From the NCBI RefSeq assembly GCF_026341775.1, contig NZ_JAPEOB010000002.1, positions 2,170,001 through 2,234,000 on the forward strand: 64,000 bases of DNA, in the 5' to 3' direction. Numbering within the stretch: position 1 is the first letter of the stretch; each line of letters opens with the position of its first letter. The notes beneath the pieces were generated by a model. That model worked only from the letters and a program-made list of their open reading frames with translations, was not told the DNA's origin and ran no database searches. Source of the stretch: Streptomyces sp. NBC_00654. Lineage in GTDB: Bacteria; Actinomycetota; Actinomycetes; Streptomycetales; Streptomycetaceae. Below are positions 16,628-25,456 of the stretch, piece by piece. The position numbers and the translations under genes were made by a program.

Positions 16628-16987
16628 ATGGAGATCTGGATCAATCCCGCCTGTTCCAAGTGCCGCGGCGCGGTGAGCCTGCTCGACGCCGAAGGGGCCG
16701 ACTACACCGTCCGGCGCTATCTGGAGGACGTGCCCTCGCCCGAGGAGATCCGGGCCGTGCTGGAGCGGCTGGGGCTGGAGCCGTGGGACATCACGCGTAC
16801 CCAGGAGGCGGCCGCCAAGGAACTGGGTATCAAGGAGTGGCCGCGCGAGGACGGCTCGCGGGAACGGTGGATCGCGGCCCTCGCCGGGCATCCGAAGCTG
16901 ATCCAACGGCCGATCATCACCGCCGACGACGGCAGCGCGGTCGTGGCGCGTACGGACGAGGCGGTCCGGGAGGCGCTGGGCCGCTGA
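16628..16987 (+). CDS. ArsC/Spx-family thioredoxin-fold protein
   Basis: A 119-residue protein with the N-terminal NPACSKCRGA: a CxxC in place of the CxxS of arsenate reductases of this family. A late HPKLIQRPII matches the conserved substrate-side motif including the RP dipeptide. The length fits ArsC (about 115-140). It may reduce arsenate or act as a glutaredoxin-like reductase. The absence of an ars operon argues against a dedicated arsenic role. Confidence 0.85.
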   Translation: MEIWINPACSKCRGAVSLLDAEGADYTVRRYLEDVPSPEEIRAVLERLGLEPWDITRTQEAAAKELGIKEWPREDGSRERWIAALAGHPKLIQRPIITADDGSAVVARTDEAVREALGR

Positions 16988-17042
16988 CCACCGGCGCGGC
17001 GGTACGGACTCCACGCGGGGGCGCACCGGCCCCCCGGCCGGG

Positions 17043-17540
17043 TCAGCGCTCGTCCGTGCCCGCGCGCTTGGCCGTGGCCAGGGCGATCCGGTTCCAGGTG
17101 TTGATGGTGAGGATCAGGGCGAGCAGCTGGGCCAGCTCCTGCTCCCCGAAGTGCGCCGCGGCCCGCTCGTAGACCTCGTCGGGCACCCCCGCGTCCGCGA
17201 CCCGGGTGACCGCGTCGGTGAGGGCGAGGGCCGCCCGCTCCCTCTCCGTGAAGAAGTGGCCCGCCTCCCGCCACACGGCCACCATGTGCAGCCGCTCCTC
17301 GCTCTCCCCCGCCCTGCGGGCATCGGTGGTGTGCATGTGGAGGCAGTACGCGCACCGGTTGAGGTGCGAGGAGCGGATCTGCACCAGCTCCACCAGCGCG
17401 GGGTCCAGTCCCTCACGGGCCGCCGCGTCCAGTCCGATCACGGCCCGGAAGACCTTCGGCGCGGCCTTCGCGAAATTGAGCCGGACGGTGGTGGCGGGGG
17501 CGGCGGTGCGGTCGTTCGTCTTGATCTCTGTCGTCGTCAT
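17043..17540 (-). CDS. AhpD/carboxymuconolactone decarboxylase family protein
   Basis: A 165-residue protein. RCAYCLHMHTTDAR near 82-95 is the CxxC...H redox motif of alkylhydroperoxidase AhpD-like proteins. The rest is the usual all-helical core. The ATG at 17540 (MTTTEIK) is chosen over an upstream start that would run into the divergent gene's promoter. It is only 47 nt from the divergent MocR regulator gene, a common arrangement in which the regulator controls the AhpD-like gene. Confidence 0.88.
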   Translation of the reverse strand: MTTTEIKTNDRTAAPATTVRLNFAKAAPKVFRAVIGLDAAAREGLDPALVELVQIRSSHLNRCAYCLHMHTTDARRAGESEERLHMVAVWREAGHFFTERERAALALTDAVTRVADAGVPDEVYERAAAHFGEQELAQLLALILTINTWNRIALATAKRAGTDER

Positions 17541-17587
17541 GGGTACGAATCTATGAGGACGGGCGACCGGATACGGGGTGCATTCCG

Positions 17588-19075
17588 ATGGTGGATTCAT
17601 GGGTCAATTCCGCTGAGATCCTCGGCAGCGATCTGCCGCTGGAGCTGTCCGGCACGGGCAACCGGCGGGCCGTCCTGATGCGGGCGCTGCGCGAGGCGAT
17701 CCGCGCCGGGCGCCTCCCCCCGGGCACCCGGCTGCCGCCCTACCGTTCGCTCGCCGCCGACCTGGGGCTGGCCCGCAACACCGTCGCCGACGCGTACGCG
17801 GAGCTGGTCGCCGAGGGGTGGCTGGCCGCCCGGCAGGGCTCGGGCACCCGGGTCGCCGAGCGGGCCGTGCCGCGCACTCCGGCACAGCGCCCGCGCGCCC
17901 CCCGGCGCCCCGCCCGGCCGCTCCTGGATCTGGTCCAGGGCAAGCCGGACCCGTCGGTCTTCCCCCGCACCGCGTGGCTGGCCTCGGCGCGCCGCGCGCT
18001 CACCCGGGCGCCGCACGACGCCTTCGGGCCCGGCGATCCGCACGGACGGCCCGAACTGCGGCAGGCGCTGGCCGGTTATCTGGCCAGGGTGCGCGGGGTC
18101 CGCGCCTCCCCCGGCCGGATCGTCCTCTGTTCCGGAGCCGCCCATGGGCTGCGCCTGCTGGCGGAAGTCCTCGGCGGGCCGTGGGCGGTGGAGGAGTACG
18201 GCCTGCCGTTCCATCGCGGACTCCTCGCCGCGCACGGCGTCGGCACCCGGCCGCTGACCGTCGACGAACACGGCGCCCGGGTGGCCGAGCTGGGGCGGAC
18301 GGACAGAGCCGTGCTGCTCACTCCGGCACATCAGTTCCCGACCGGCGGGCCGCTGCGTCCCGAACGGCGTGCCGCCGTGGTCGACTGGGCGCGGACGACG
18401 GGCTCCCTGGTCGTGGAGGACGACTACGACGGCGAGTTCCGCTACGACCGGCAGCCGGTGGGCGCCGTTCAAGGACTGGACCCCGAGCATGTGGCACTGC
18501 TGGGCTCGGTGAGCAAGAGCCTCTCCACCACCCTGCGGATCGGCTGGCTCGTGCTGCCCGAACGCCTGGTGGAGCCGGTACTCGCGGCCAAGGGCGAGCG
18601 CGAGCAGTGGTCCAGCGCCACGGAACAGCTCACGCTCGCGGACTTCATCGAGTCGGGGGCGTACGACCGGCAGGTGCGCCGGATGCGCCAGCGCTACCGG
18701 CGCCGCCGCGACCAGCTCGTGGCGGCGCTGGAGCTGCGGGCGCCGCAGGTCCGGGTCACCGGGATCTCGGCCGGTCTGCACGCGGTGCTGGAACTGCCGC
18801 CCGGCACCGAGCACTCGGTGGTACGGGCCGCCGCCTGGCAGGGGCTGGCCGTGGAGGGCCTCGGCGACTATCTGCACCCGGCCGCCCCGGCACCCCGGGC
18901 CGGAGACCGGAACGGGCGGATCGGACAGGACGGGCAGGACGGGCGGGTCAGGCGGGACGGGCTCGTCGTGGGGTACGCGACACCGGCCGAACACGCCTAT
19001 CCGGAGGCCCTGGAGGCGCTGTGCCGCGCCCTGCCCCCCGCGCCCGATCCCGGACCGGCGCCCGCGCCCGCGTGA
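17588..19075 (+). CDS. MocR/PdxR-type GntR regulator with aminotransferase domain
   Basis: A 495-residue fusion. A GntR winged helix fills about 25-95 (PPYRSLAADLGLARNTVADAYAELVAEGWL). A PLP-dependent fold-type I aminotransferase-like domain follows, with VVEDDYDGEFRY near 277-288 and the PLP-lysine segment LLGSVSKSLSTTLRIGW near 303-319. Such proteins sense PLP or an amino compound. It is divergent from the AhpD-like gene, its likely target. Near residue 440, GDRNGRIGQDGQDGRVRRDG is a low-complexity insert not usual in the family. Confidence 0.92.
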   Translation: MVDSWVNSAEILGSDLPLELSGTGNRRAVLMRALREAIRAGRLPPGTRLPPYRSLAADLGLARNTVADAYAELVAEGWLAARQGSGTRVAERAVPRTPAQRPRAPRRPARPLLDLVQGKPDPSVFPRTAWLASARRALTRAPHDAFGPGDPHGRPELRQALAGYLARVRGVRASPGRIVLCSGAAHGLRLLAEVLGGPWAVEEYGLPFHRGLLAAHGVGTRPLTVDEHGARVAELGRTDRAVLLTPAHQFPTGGPLRPERRAAVVDWARTTGSLVVEDDYDGEFRYDRQPVGAVQGLDPEHVALLGSVSKSLSTTLRIGWLVLPERLVEPVLAAKGEREQWSSATEQLTLADFIESGAYDRQVRRMRQRYRRRRDQLVAALELRAPQVRVTGISAGLHAVLELPPGTEHSVVRAAAWQGLAVEGLGDYLHPAAPAPRAGDRNGRIGQDGQDGRVRRDGLVVGYATPAEHAYPEALEALCRALPPAPDPGPAPAPA

Positions 19076-19099
19076 ACCTCCCGCCGTACGCCCCCCTGC

Positions 19100-20008
19100 C
19101 TACGCCCCCAGTCCCGCCTCCGCCCGCGCGAGCACCTCGGTGAGCCGCAGCCCGAACCGTACGTCGCAGGAGTGCGGCACTCCCGTGCGTACCGCGTCCG
19201 CCAGCGCGTCCACCGCGGCCCGGAACGAGCCCACCGGGTCCTCCCACCTCGGCAGGGCGGCCGTCCCGCGCTCGCCCCTCAGCTCGATGTCGGTACCGGC
19301 CGCGCCCCGCGGTGCGCCCAGTCCGAGCGTCACGGTGCTGGACGCGCCGGAGGTGTGGCGGAGCACCAGGTGGGTGGTGTCGGCGGGGCCGCGGGCCGAG
19401 GTCACCTCGGTCACCTCGCCCAGGACCGGGATCAGGACCGAGAGCACGTGCGGGCCGACGTCCCAGAGCCCGCCCTTCTCCCTGCGCCACGGGGACGCGG
19501 CGTACTCGCTGGCGGAGTCCGGGGCGTAGAGCGCGCCCAGCCACTGGGCGCGGGCGGTGAACCAGCCGTCGGACGCCGCCTGTTCGGCGATCCAGGCGGA
19601 GGTGGCGGTGGCGAAGCGCAGGGTGCAGAAGACCACGGAGGCCACCTGTGCCTCCGCCGCCGCCTCTGCGACGGCGCGCGCCGCCTCCACGGTGGTCGCG
19701 ACCGGTTTGTCCATAAGCAGGTGGCACCCGGCCGCCGCCGCCCGGGCGGCCAGCGGGGCCTGCACGTCCGGCGGCAGGGCGAAGGCGACGGCGTCGCTCA
19801 CGGCGAACAGCGCGTCGATGCCCGCGTCGTCCGTGTACGCCCGGGTTCCGTGGGCGGCGGCGAGCTCCTCCGCCGCTCCGGAACGGCGCCCCCAGACGCC
19901 GCTCAGCTCGACACCGGGATGGGTGGCGAGGGCGGGGGCCTGGGTGTCGCGGGCCCAGGGACCCGTACCGAGCAGGCCGATGCGCAGGGGGGCGGTGGGT
20001 GTCGTCAT
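19100..20008 (-). CDS. Gfo/Idh/MocA-family oxidoreductase
   Basis: A 302-residue NAD(P)-dependent dehydrogenase. RIGLLGTGPWARDTQ is the Rossmann start, and MDKPVATT near 95 is the EKP-like motif. The C-terminal half is the alpha/beta dimerisation domain. The ATG at 20008 is chosen because the Rossmann strand begins 9 residues later; the longer frame upstream is low-complexity. The substrate, probably a sugar or inositol derivative, cannot be read from the sequence. Confidence 0.9.
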   Translation of the reverse strand: MTTPTAPLRIGLLGTGPWARDTQAPALATHPGVELSGVWGRRSGAAEELAAAHGTRAYTDDAGIDALFAVSDAVAFALPPDVQAPLAARAAAAGCHLLMDKPVATTVEAARAVAEAAAEAQVASVVFCTLRFATATSAWIAEQAASDGWFTARAQWLGALYAPDSASEYAASPWRREKGGLWDVGPHVLSVLIPVLGEVTEVTSARGPADTTHLVLRHTSGASSTVTLGLGAPRGAAGTDIELRGERGTAALPRWEDPVGSFRAAVDALADAVRTGVPHSCDVRFGLRLTEVLARAEAGLGA

Positions 20009-20207
20009 ACGGGCCAGTGTGCCCGGTCCGCGAATGAGGTGGCGGTGGGCGGTGGTCGGCGGATACGTTTCTCCGGCCGGCCGCGGGACTCCGGCCGCGA
20101 CTTCCGGGACTTGCCTCTGAAGCACTGATTTCGCTGTTCGCGCCTCCATTCCCCGGCCGGCTCTTTCACGTTCCCGCACGGGCGGGAGGAAGCAGCACGG
20201 GGGACCC

Positions 20208-21779
20208 ATGCCCACAGCAGACGCCGTTCCCGGGACCGGAGCGGACGCAGGCACCGGAGCGGACGCGGGCACCGGGGCGGGCACCGGCACCGAGGCCGGT
20301 CTCGTCGCCGCCGAGGACGTGCTGCTCTTCGTCAACGCGGCGATCACCGCGACCGGACAGCGCGAATTCCGCTCGGAGGCGCACCAGCAGCAGCTGTCGC
20401 TGGACTTCCTGCATGAGTATGTGCGGGTCAACTACCGCCGGGTGTACGCCGCTTCGCTCGCCCTGGACATCAACGACCACAATGCCGCGCTCATCGTGCG
20501 GGGTCTGCTGGAGAACGCCTCCGAGGCGAGTGCCGAGGAGCGGCGTACCGAGGGGCGGCTGATCGCGGCCCGGCTGGCGACGCTGCCGCCGCAGCGCGTC
20601 TACCGGCTGTTCGGCGCGCTGCGCCGGGCCAAGGTCAACAACCGGCGGACCCGGGCCATCATGCGCGACTGGCTGGCCGCCCGGCCGGACCTGGCCCATG
20701 ACGCGGTGAAGTACCGCGCCGGACTGAAGACGGCGGCCCGCCACATCCATCTGCGGCGCCCGGGGGGCGAGGGCACCCCGGACGAGGTGGGCGCGTTCCT
20801 GTTCCGGCCCGGCCGGCTGCCGCGCTACCGGCACGGGCTGCTGGACGCCTGGCGCCGGGCCCACTACGAGCAGGGCGCCGTCCATGAACTGCCGTTCACC
20901 GTCGCCGAGGGGTTCGCCGCCCGGCACGGGATGGAGCGTGAGGCGTTCCTGGGGCGGATGGTGCCCCGGATGACGCGGCTGGAGCGGCTGCGCACCCAGG
21001 GGCAGCGGTCCACGGGCGCGGTGCCGCGGCTGCCCCCGGACGTCGATCTGACCGTGATGCCGCTGACCCGGCTCGCCCTGTACGTGCTCTCGCTCGGCTT
21101 CGACGTCCGCGCGGCCCACCGTGCGGAGCTGACCGGTGCGCTGCGTGCCGCGGCGCGCCGGGCGGCGGGCCCGGACGCCGGGAGCTGGGGGCGGGTCGCC
21201 GCCGTGCTGGACGACAGCTACTCCTCGTCCGGGTCGGGCCAGAAGCGGCGCCGGCCGCTCGCGGTGGCGCTGGCCTGCCACTTCCTGCTGGAGGCCCTGG
21301 CCGCGCCCGGGGCGTACCGCCCGCTGTGGACGTCGGGCGGCACCGATCCCCTGCTCGTGCGCCCCTGGGGGCCCACCCCGCTCGGGCTGTGTGTCCTGGA
21401 CGCGCTGGAGCCGGGGCCCGGGGGCGTTCCGGACCGGCTGATCATCGTGTCGGACGGCTGGGACAACGCGCCGCCCGGTCTCGCGGGCGAGGTGCTGCGG
21501 GTGTGGCGGGCCCGGCTGGATCCCGGACGGCGGACGGCGGCCCTGCACATGAACCCCGTATACGACGCGGACGGCTTCGATGTCCGCAGGCTGGCACCGA
21601 GTGTGCCGACGGCCGGTATCCGCGACGCGGAGGATCTGCCCGCGCTGGTGGAGATCGCGCAGTTCGCGGAGGGGCGTACCGGACCGGCCGAGCTGTACCG
21701 GTATCTGGACCGGCGGGTGGCGCGCTTCGTGGACGGCGGAACGCGGCGGGACCACGACGAGGAAGCGGTGGCGCGGTGA
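20208..21779 (+). CDS. vWA-domain protein (TROVE/Ro60-like organisation)
   Basis: A 523-residue protein. The start is a Gly/Thr/Ala repeat (GTGADAGTGADAGTGAG). A helical HEAT-like region fills about 40-300. A C-terminal von Willebrand A domain has a complete MIDAS: DDSYSSSGSG near 335 (DxSxS), GPTPLG near 390 and SDGWDN near 413. Helical repeats plus vWA recall TROVE proteins that bind small RNAs. A GTGA overlap couples it to the next gene. Partnership with an ARPP-like protein suggests an RNA-related or conflict system; this is inference. Confidence 0.75.
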   Translation: MPTADAVPGTGADAGTGADAGTGAGTGTEAGLVAAEDVLLFVNAAITATGQREFRSEAHQQQLSLDFLHEYVRVNYRRVYAASLALDINDHNAALIVRGLLENASEASAEERRTEGRLIAARLATLPPQRVYRLFGALRRAKVNNRRTRAIMRDWLAARPDLAHDAVKYRAGLKTAARHIHLRRPGGEGTPDEVGAFLFRPGRLPRYRHGLLDAWRRAHYEQGAVHELPFTVAEGFAARHGMEREAFLGRMVPRMTRLERLRTQGQRSTGAVPRLPPDVDLTVMPLTRLALYVLSLGFDVRAAHRAELTGALRAAARRAAGPDAGSWGRVAAVLDDSYSSSGSGQKRRRPLAVALACHFLLEALAAPGAYRPLWTSGGTDPLLVRPWGPTPLGLCVLDALEPGPGGVPDRLIIVSDGWDNAPPGLAGEVLRVWRARLDPGRRTAALHMNPVYDADGFDVRRLAPSVPTAGIRDAEDLPALVEIAQFAEGRTGPAELYRYLDRRVARFVDGGTRRDHDEEAVAR

Positions 21780-22894
21780 ACAGGCTTGAGCTGACCGGTC
21801 TCTCGGTCCGGCCCGCGCAGGTGTGGGGCGGCGTCCGGCTGGTGCCCCTGGTGCGCGAGGAGCCGGTCGAGGGCCTGCGGCTGCACCGGGAGGTGTACGA
21901 GGGCTTCGGCGCGGGGCTCGTCGAGGCCGGCCCCCGTACGCACTACACCTCGTACATCCCGCACGGTTTCGTCGCCGACTGGTCGGGCGGGGGCGCGCAG
22001 TCGGCGGCCTACGGCACGCAGCTCGACGACGGCGGCCCACCGCGCACGGTCCGGCTGCCCAGGCACCGCCACCACCGGATGGCCAAGCGGCAGCCCGGCG
22101 ACCGGCTGCGCTTCCTGCCGCTGCACCTGGCGCTGGAGGGCTATCTCTCCCTGCACTTCGGCGGGCCGTCGGTCGCCTGGGAGGAGTGGTCGCGCCAGGC
22201 GCTGCGCGAGGGGCTGTCGCCGCGTGCGGAGGACGCCTTTCTCGGCTGGTCGGTGCGCGGCCTCGGGGACGCGCTGCGGGTCTTCGAGATCCACCCCGGC
22301 CAGTGCGGGGTCATGGTGTACGTCTCCGACGCGCTCGCCGGCGCGTTCGTGGTGCCGCATCCGGCGGACTACCGGCTGCTGCATGCCACGCTGATGGAAG
22401 ACCTGTACGGGGAGCTGGTGCACCAGTACGCGATGTACGGGGCCCCGGTGGCGGAGTTCGCGGCGCGCATCCGGGGCGGGGCCCATCTGCGGACCCTGGG
22501 CGACCTGCGGGCGGCGGCGGTCGCGCAGGAGAGGGCGTGGGCCGAGGCGCACGACTCGCTGTTCGCGCGGGAGCTGCTGGACTCCTCGTACGGCTTCGAG
22601 CGGGTGTACCGGATGGGTTCCTTCACCCTGTGGCGGTTCCTGCCGTCGTTCGTGCGCGACGGGAGCGGCCAGCACATCGGGGAGACGATCACCGATCACC
22701 GGGGCCGGGTCGCCTATCTGAAGACGTTCCGGCTCTCGGACGCCCAGATCAGGCGGGGGCATCTGCTGCACACCCTGTCCGACGCCCAGTGGTCGCTGTC
22801 GTCGGCCGCCGTCGCGCTGGGGACCAGCGAGCAGGAGCTGGCGCGGCGTGTGCGGGCCGCCGGGTTCGCCGCGCTGCTCAAGGGCCATGTGTAG
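21776..22894 (+). CDS. ARPP-like protein, partner of the vWA protein
   Basis: A 372-residue protein starting with GTG at 21776, which overlaps the upstream stop as GTGA. LTGLSVRPAQVWGGVRLVPLVRE at the N-terminus resembles, from memory, the ARPP domain linked in comparative studies to ADP-ribosylglycohydrolase and TROVE/vWA neighbourhoods. The middle (LPLHLALEGYLSLHFGGPSVAWEEWS) continues this domain. The C-terminal LSDAQWSLSSAAVALGTSEQELARRVRAAGF has a Fis/HTH-like look. No catalytic motif is evident. The function is unknown; tight coupling says it works with the vWA protein. Confidence 0.6.
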   Translation: MNRLELTGLSVRPAQVWGGVRLVPLVREEPVEGLRLHREVYEGFGAGLVEAGPRTHYTSYIPHGFVADWSGGGAQSAAYGTQLDDGGPPRTVRLPRHRHHRMAKRQPGDRLRFLPLHLALEGYLSLHFGGPSVAWEEWSRQALREGLSPRAEDAFLGWSVRGLGDALRVFEIHPGQCGVMVYVSDALAGAFVVPHPADYRLLHATLMEDLYGELVHQYAMYGAPVAEFAARIRGGAHLRTLGDLRAAAVAQERAWAEAHDSLFARELLDSSYGFERVYRMGSFTLWRFLPSFVRDGSGQHIGETITDHRGRVAYLKTFRLSDAQIRRGHLLHTLSDAQWSLSSAAVALGTSEQELARRVRAAGFAALLKGHV

Positions 22895-22910
22895 CTCCCG
22901 GGGACCGGGC

Positions 22911-22943
22911 GTCACGCGGAAACCTCGGTAACACGGGGTTCAC
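22911..22943. promoter_or_regulatory. Candidate GlnR-type binding elements upstream of glnII
   Basis: GTCAC (22911), GAAAC (22919) and GTAAC (22928) cluster about 90 nt before the glnII start. They match the GlnR half-site types gTnAC and GaAAC, but the spacing is not the canonical 11-bp period throughout. Confidence 0.4.
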
Positions 22944-23020
22944 ATCCGGGCAACGGACGGGAAATCGCGCCTTGCCAAGCTGCGAGGCAGAGACCGCAGC
23001 ACCCGCAAAGGATGGCGACC

Positions 23021-24055
23021 GTGACGTTCAAGGCTGAGTACATCTGGATCGACGGCACCGAGCCGACCGCCAAGCTCCGTTCCAAGACGAAGATCATGGC
23101 CGGGTCCCCCTCGGCGGACGCCGCGGAGCTGCCCATCTGGGGCTTCGACGGTTCGAGCACCAGCCAGGCCGTGGGCCACGCCTCCGACCGGGTGCTGAAG
23201 CCGGTCTTCACCTGTCCGGACCCGATCCGCGGCGGCGACGACATCCTCGTCCTGTGCGAGGTCTTCGACATCGACATGACGCCGCACGCGTCCAACACCC
23301 GTGCCGAGCTGCGTCCGTTCGCCGAGCGGTTCGCGGGCCAGGAGCCGATCTTCGGCATCGAGCAGGAGTACACGTTCTTCGACGGCCACCGGCCGCTCGG
23401 CTTCCCCGAGGGCGGCTTCCCGGCCGCGCAGGGCGGCTACTACTGCGGGGTCGGCGCCGACGAGATCTTCGGCCGTGACATCGTCGAGAAGCACCTGGAC
23501 AACTGCCTGAAGGCGGGTCTGGGCATCTCCGGTATCAACGCCGAGGTCATGCCCGGCCAGTGGGAGTTCCAGGTGGGCCCGCTGTCCCCGCTGGAGGTCT
23601 CCGACCAGCTGTGGATCGCCCGCTGGCTGCTGTACCGCACCGCCGAGGACTTCGGCGTCTCCGCGACCCTGGACCCGAAGCCGGTCAAGGGCGACTGGAA
23701 CGGGGCGGGCGCGCACACGAACTTCTCCACCAGGGCCATGCGCGAGGGCTACGACGCGATCATCACCGCGTGCGAGTCGCTCGGCGAGGGGTCGAAGCCC
23801 CTGGACCACGTCAAGAACTACGGCGCGGGCATCGACGACCGGCTGACCGGTCTGCACGAGACCGCCCCGTGGAACGAGTACAGCTACGGCGTCTCCGACC
23901 GCGGCGCCTCGGTCCGTATCCCGTGGCAGGTCGAGCAGGACGGCAAGGGCTACATCGAGGACCGCCGCCCGAACGCCAACGTCGACCCGTACGTCGTCAC
24001 GCGGCTGATCGTCGAGACCTGCTGCTCCGCGCTGGAGAAGGCCGGCCAGGCCTGA
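23021..24055 (+). CDS. glnII: Glutamine synthetase type II
   Basis: A 344-residue eukaryote-like GS-II, heat-labile in streptomycetes and a second route to glutamine beside GS-I. Diagnostic runs: FKAEYIWIDG at the start, WGFDGSSTSQA near 42, GIEQEYTFFDG near 115, WEFQVGP near 180, and WNGAGAHTNFST near 226. The GTG at 23021 is chosen because AAAGGA lies 9-10 nt upstream; the ATG at 23012 would sit directly on that site. GS-II enzymes are not adenylylated. GlnR-like elements upstream suggest nitrogen control. A strong terminator follows. Confidence 0.96.
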   Translation: MTFKAEYIWIDGTEPTAKLRSKTKIMAGSPSADAAELPIWGFDGSSTSQAVGHASDRVLKPVFTCPDPIRGGDDILVLCEVFDIDMTPHASNTRAELRPFAERFAGQEPIFGIEQEYTFFDGHRPLGFPEGGFPAAQGGYYCGVGADEIFGRDIVEKHLDNCLKAGLGISGINAEVMPGQWEFQVGPLSPLEVSDQLWIARWLLYRTAEDFGVSATLDPKPVKGDWNGAGAHTNFSTRAMREGYDAIITACESLGEGSKPLDHVKNYGAGIDDRLTGLHETAPWNEYSYGVSDRGASVRIPWQVEQDGKGYIEDRRPNANVDPYVVTRLIVETCCSALEKAGQA

Positions 24056-24080
24056 CCCCCGGCAGTCCCGCGTACGCGAA

Positions 24081-24114
24081 GGGGCCGCCCACCGGTTTTC
24101 CGGTGGGCGGCCCC
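24081..24114. terminator. glnII terminator
   Basis: A perfect 15-bp stem with a TTTT loop, 26 nt after the glnII stop. Confidence 0.88.
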
Positions 24115-24186
24115 TCGCCGCGGTGGGTGGCCGGTCCGCGGCCGGGAGCGGGTCCGTTGTCAGTGGCGCGTGTCAGGGTGGGGGGC

Positions 24187-25095
24187 ATGCTCGATATCAA
24201 GGTGGAGACCGAGAACTCCGAGACCCACACGCGGATTTCCCCTGAGGCGCTGAGCGCTCTGGTGCACCGTGTCGGAGGTCGCAAGGACCGTTTCCTGGTG
24301 GTGCAGCGCGTTCCGGACCGCCCCGGATTCTTTGTGCAGGTCTGGCACGAGGAGGGCGAGGACTACCAGCTGGAGTACCGCGCGGGCGGCCCCGGGGACC
24401 ACTTCCAGGCGCGGCTCGGCTCCCCCGCGCGGGTGGTGGACGCGATGGTGCGGTGGGCACGGCAGGAGCCCGCGTGGGATACGGGCATCGGCTGGGCGTC
24501 CGCCGGGATGCCCGCCGCCGAGCCGGTGCCGGAGCTCGCGCCGGAGATCCGGGAGCAGTTGACCGAGCGGATACGGCTGTGGCTGCGCGGCGGCTACGGC
24601 ACGGTGACCTCGCTGACCGAGGCGGCCGAGGAGCACCTCGTCAAGGACGGTGTCCGCCCGGTCTCCCGGGCCCAGGCCTACGAGCTCGTGGAGCGGCTGT
24701 GGCTGGAGCGGGTCGAGGAGCAGTCCACCTGGACGGACGTCACCGACGCGGACCGGCTGGAGCGGGCCTTCGCCGCGCTGGAGGGGCGCGGGATCACGGC
24801 CCGTGACCATTTCACCTGCTGCCGCCCCTGCGGGCTGAGCGAGATCCACGAGGAGAACGAACAGGCGCGCGGCTTCGTCTTCTTCTCCGCGCAGGGCACC
24901 GACAGCGCCGCCTCGGGGCACGGGCTCTCGCTGTATTTCGGCGGGTTCGACCAGTCGGAGCGGACGACCGCGGACGTGGGTCACGAGGTCGTGGCGGCCC
25001 TGCGCGAGGAGGGGCTGACGGTGGCGTGGGACGGTTCCGCGGACCGGGCGGTCGAGCTGGAGGGCCCCGACTGGCGCAAGCGGCTGATCGGTTGA
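24187..25095 (+). CDS. DUF6891-like protein
   Basis: A 302-residue cytoplasmic protein. About 1-95 form an alpha/beta unit (FLVVQRVPDRPGFFVQVWHEEGEDYQLEY). From about 115 to the end the sequence matches my memory of the DUF6891 domain: RLWLRGGYGT, then HFTCCRPCGLSEI near 210-222 with three cysteines, then GFVFFSAQGTDSA and LSLYFGGFD. The CCxxC could bind metal. No function is known. Confidence 0.7.
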   Translation: MLDIKVETENSETHTRISPEALSALVHRVGGRKDRFLVVQRVPDRPGFFVQVWHEEGEDYQLEYRAGGPGDHFQARLGSPARVVDAMVRWARQEPAWDTGIGWASAGMPAAEPVPELAPEIREQLTERIRLWLRGGYGTVTSLTEAAEEHLVKDGVRPVSRAQAYELVERLWLERVEEQSTWTDVTDADRLERAFAALEGRGITARDHFTCCRPCGLSEIHEENEQARGFVFFSAQGTDSAASGHGLSLYFGGFDQSERTTADVGHEVVAALREEGLTVAWDGSADRAVELEGPDWRKRLIG

Positions 25096-25126
25096 GCGGC
25101 GGGTGACCGGTTGGGCACCGGCCGAC

Positions 25127-25168
25127 GGGGGCGGGGGCGGGGGCGGCCGGCGGGGGCGGGGGCGGCCG
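25127..25168. repeat. G-run tandem repeat (G-quadruplex potential on + strand)
   Basis: Five runs of five G (25127, 25133, 25139, 25152, 25158) separated mostly by single C. A 17-nt unit occurs twice (25133-25149 and 25152-25168). It lies in the 360-nt gap after the DUF6891-like gene. Apart from the small ORF listed next, that gap shows no gene. Confidence 0.7.
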
Positions 25169-25255
25169 ACGCGGTGAGGCAGGTAACGCCAAGGGTCCGT
25201 ATCGACGGGTGAGAGGACCCTCCTGCGGTGCCGCGTTGTCTGCTTCAATGGAGAC

Positions 25256-25375
25256 ATGGCCAGCTTCCAGTACATCGCGTCGGGTCGCAGCGACCTTGAG
25301 CCGTTCTGGCCGTCCCGTCAGCATCATGATTTCGACCGGGTGTGTTGCCGCGCGTGGAACGCGCAGGCCCTCTAA
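25256..25375 (+). CDS. Possible 39-residue leader ORF upstream of the winged-helix regulator
   Basis: A short frame starting MASFQYIASGRSDLEPFWP and ending VCCRAWNAQAL, with adjacent cysteines. TGGAGAC lies directly before the ATG. It stops 81 nt before the regulator gene. The codons look plausibly coding, but the ribosome site is close to the start and I know no family. It could be a small protein or a leader peptide. Confidence 0.35.
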   Translation: MASFQYIASGRSDLEPFWPSRQHHDFDRVCCRAWNAQAL

Positions 25376-25456
25376 AGCCGCTCACCCGGCCTTCGGTCCG
25401 CGCGCACGACGCAAGTCCGTCCCTGACGACTCCTCGCGCGAAAGAGCTGACCCTCC

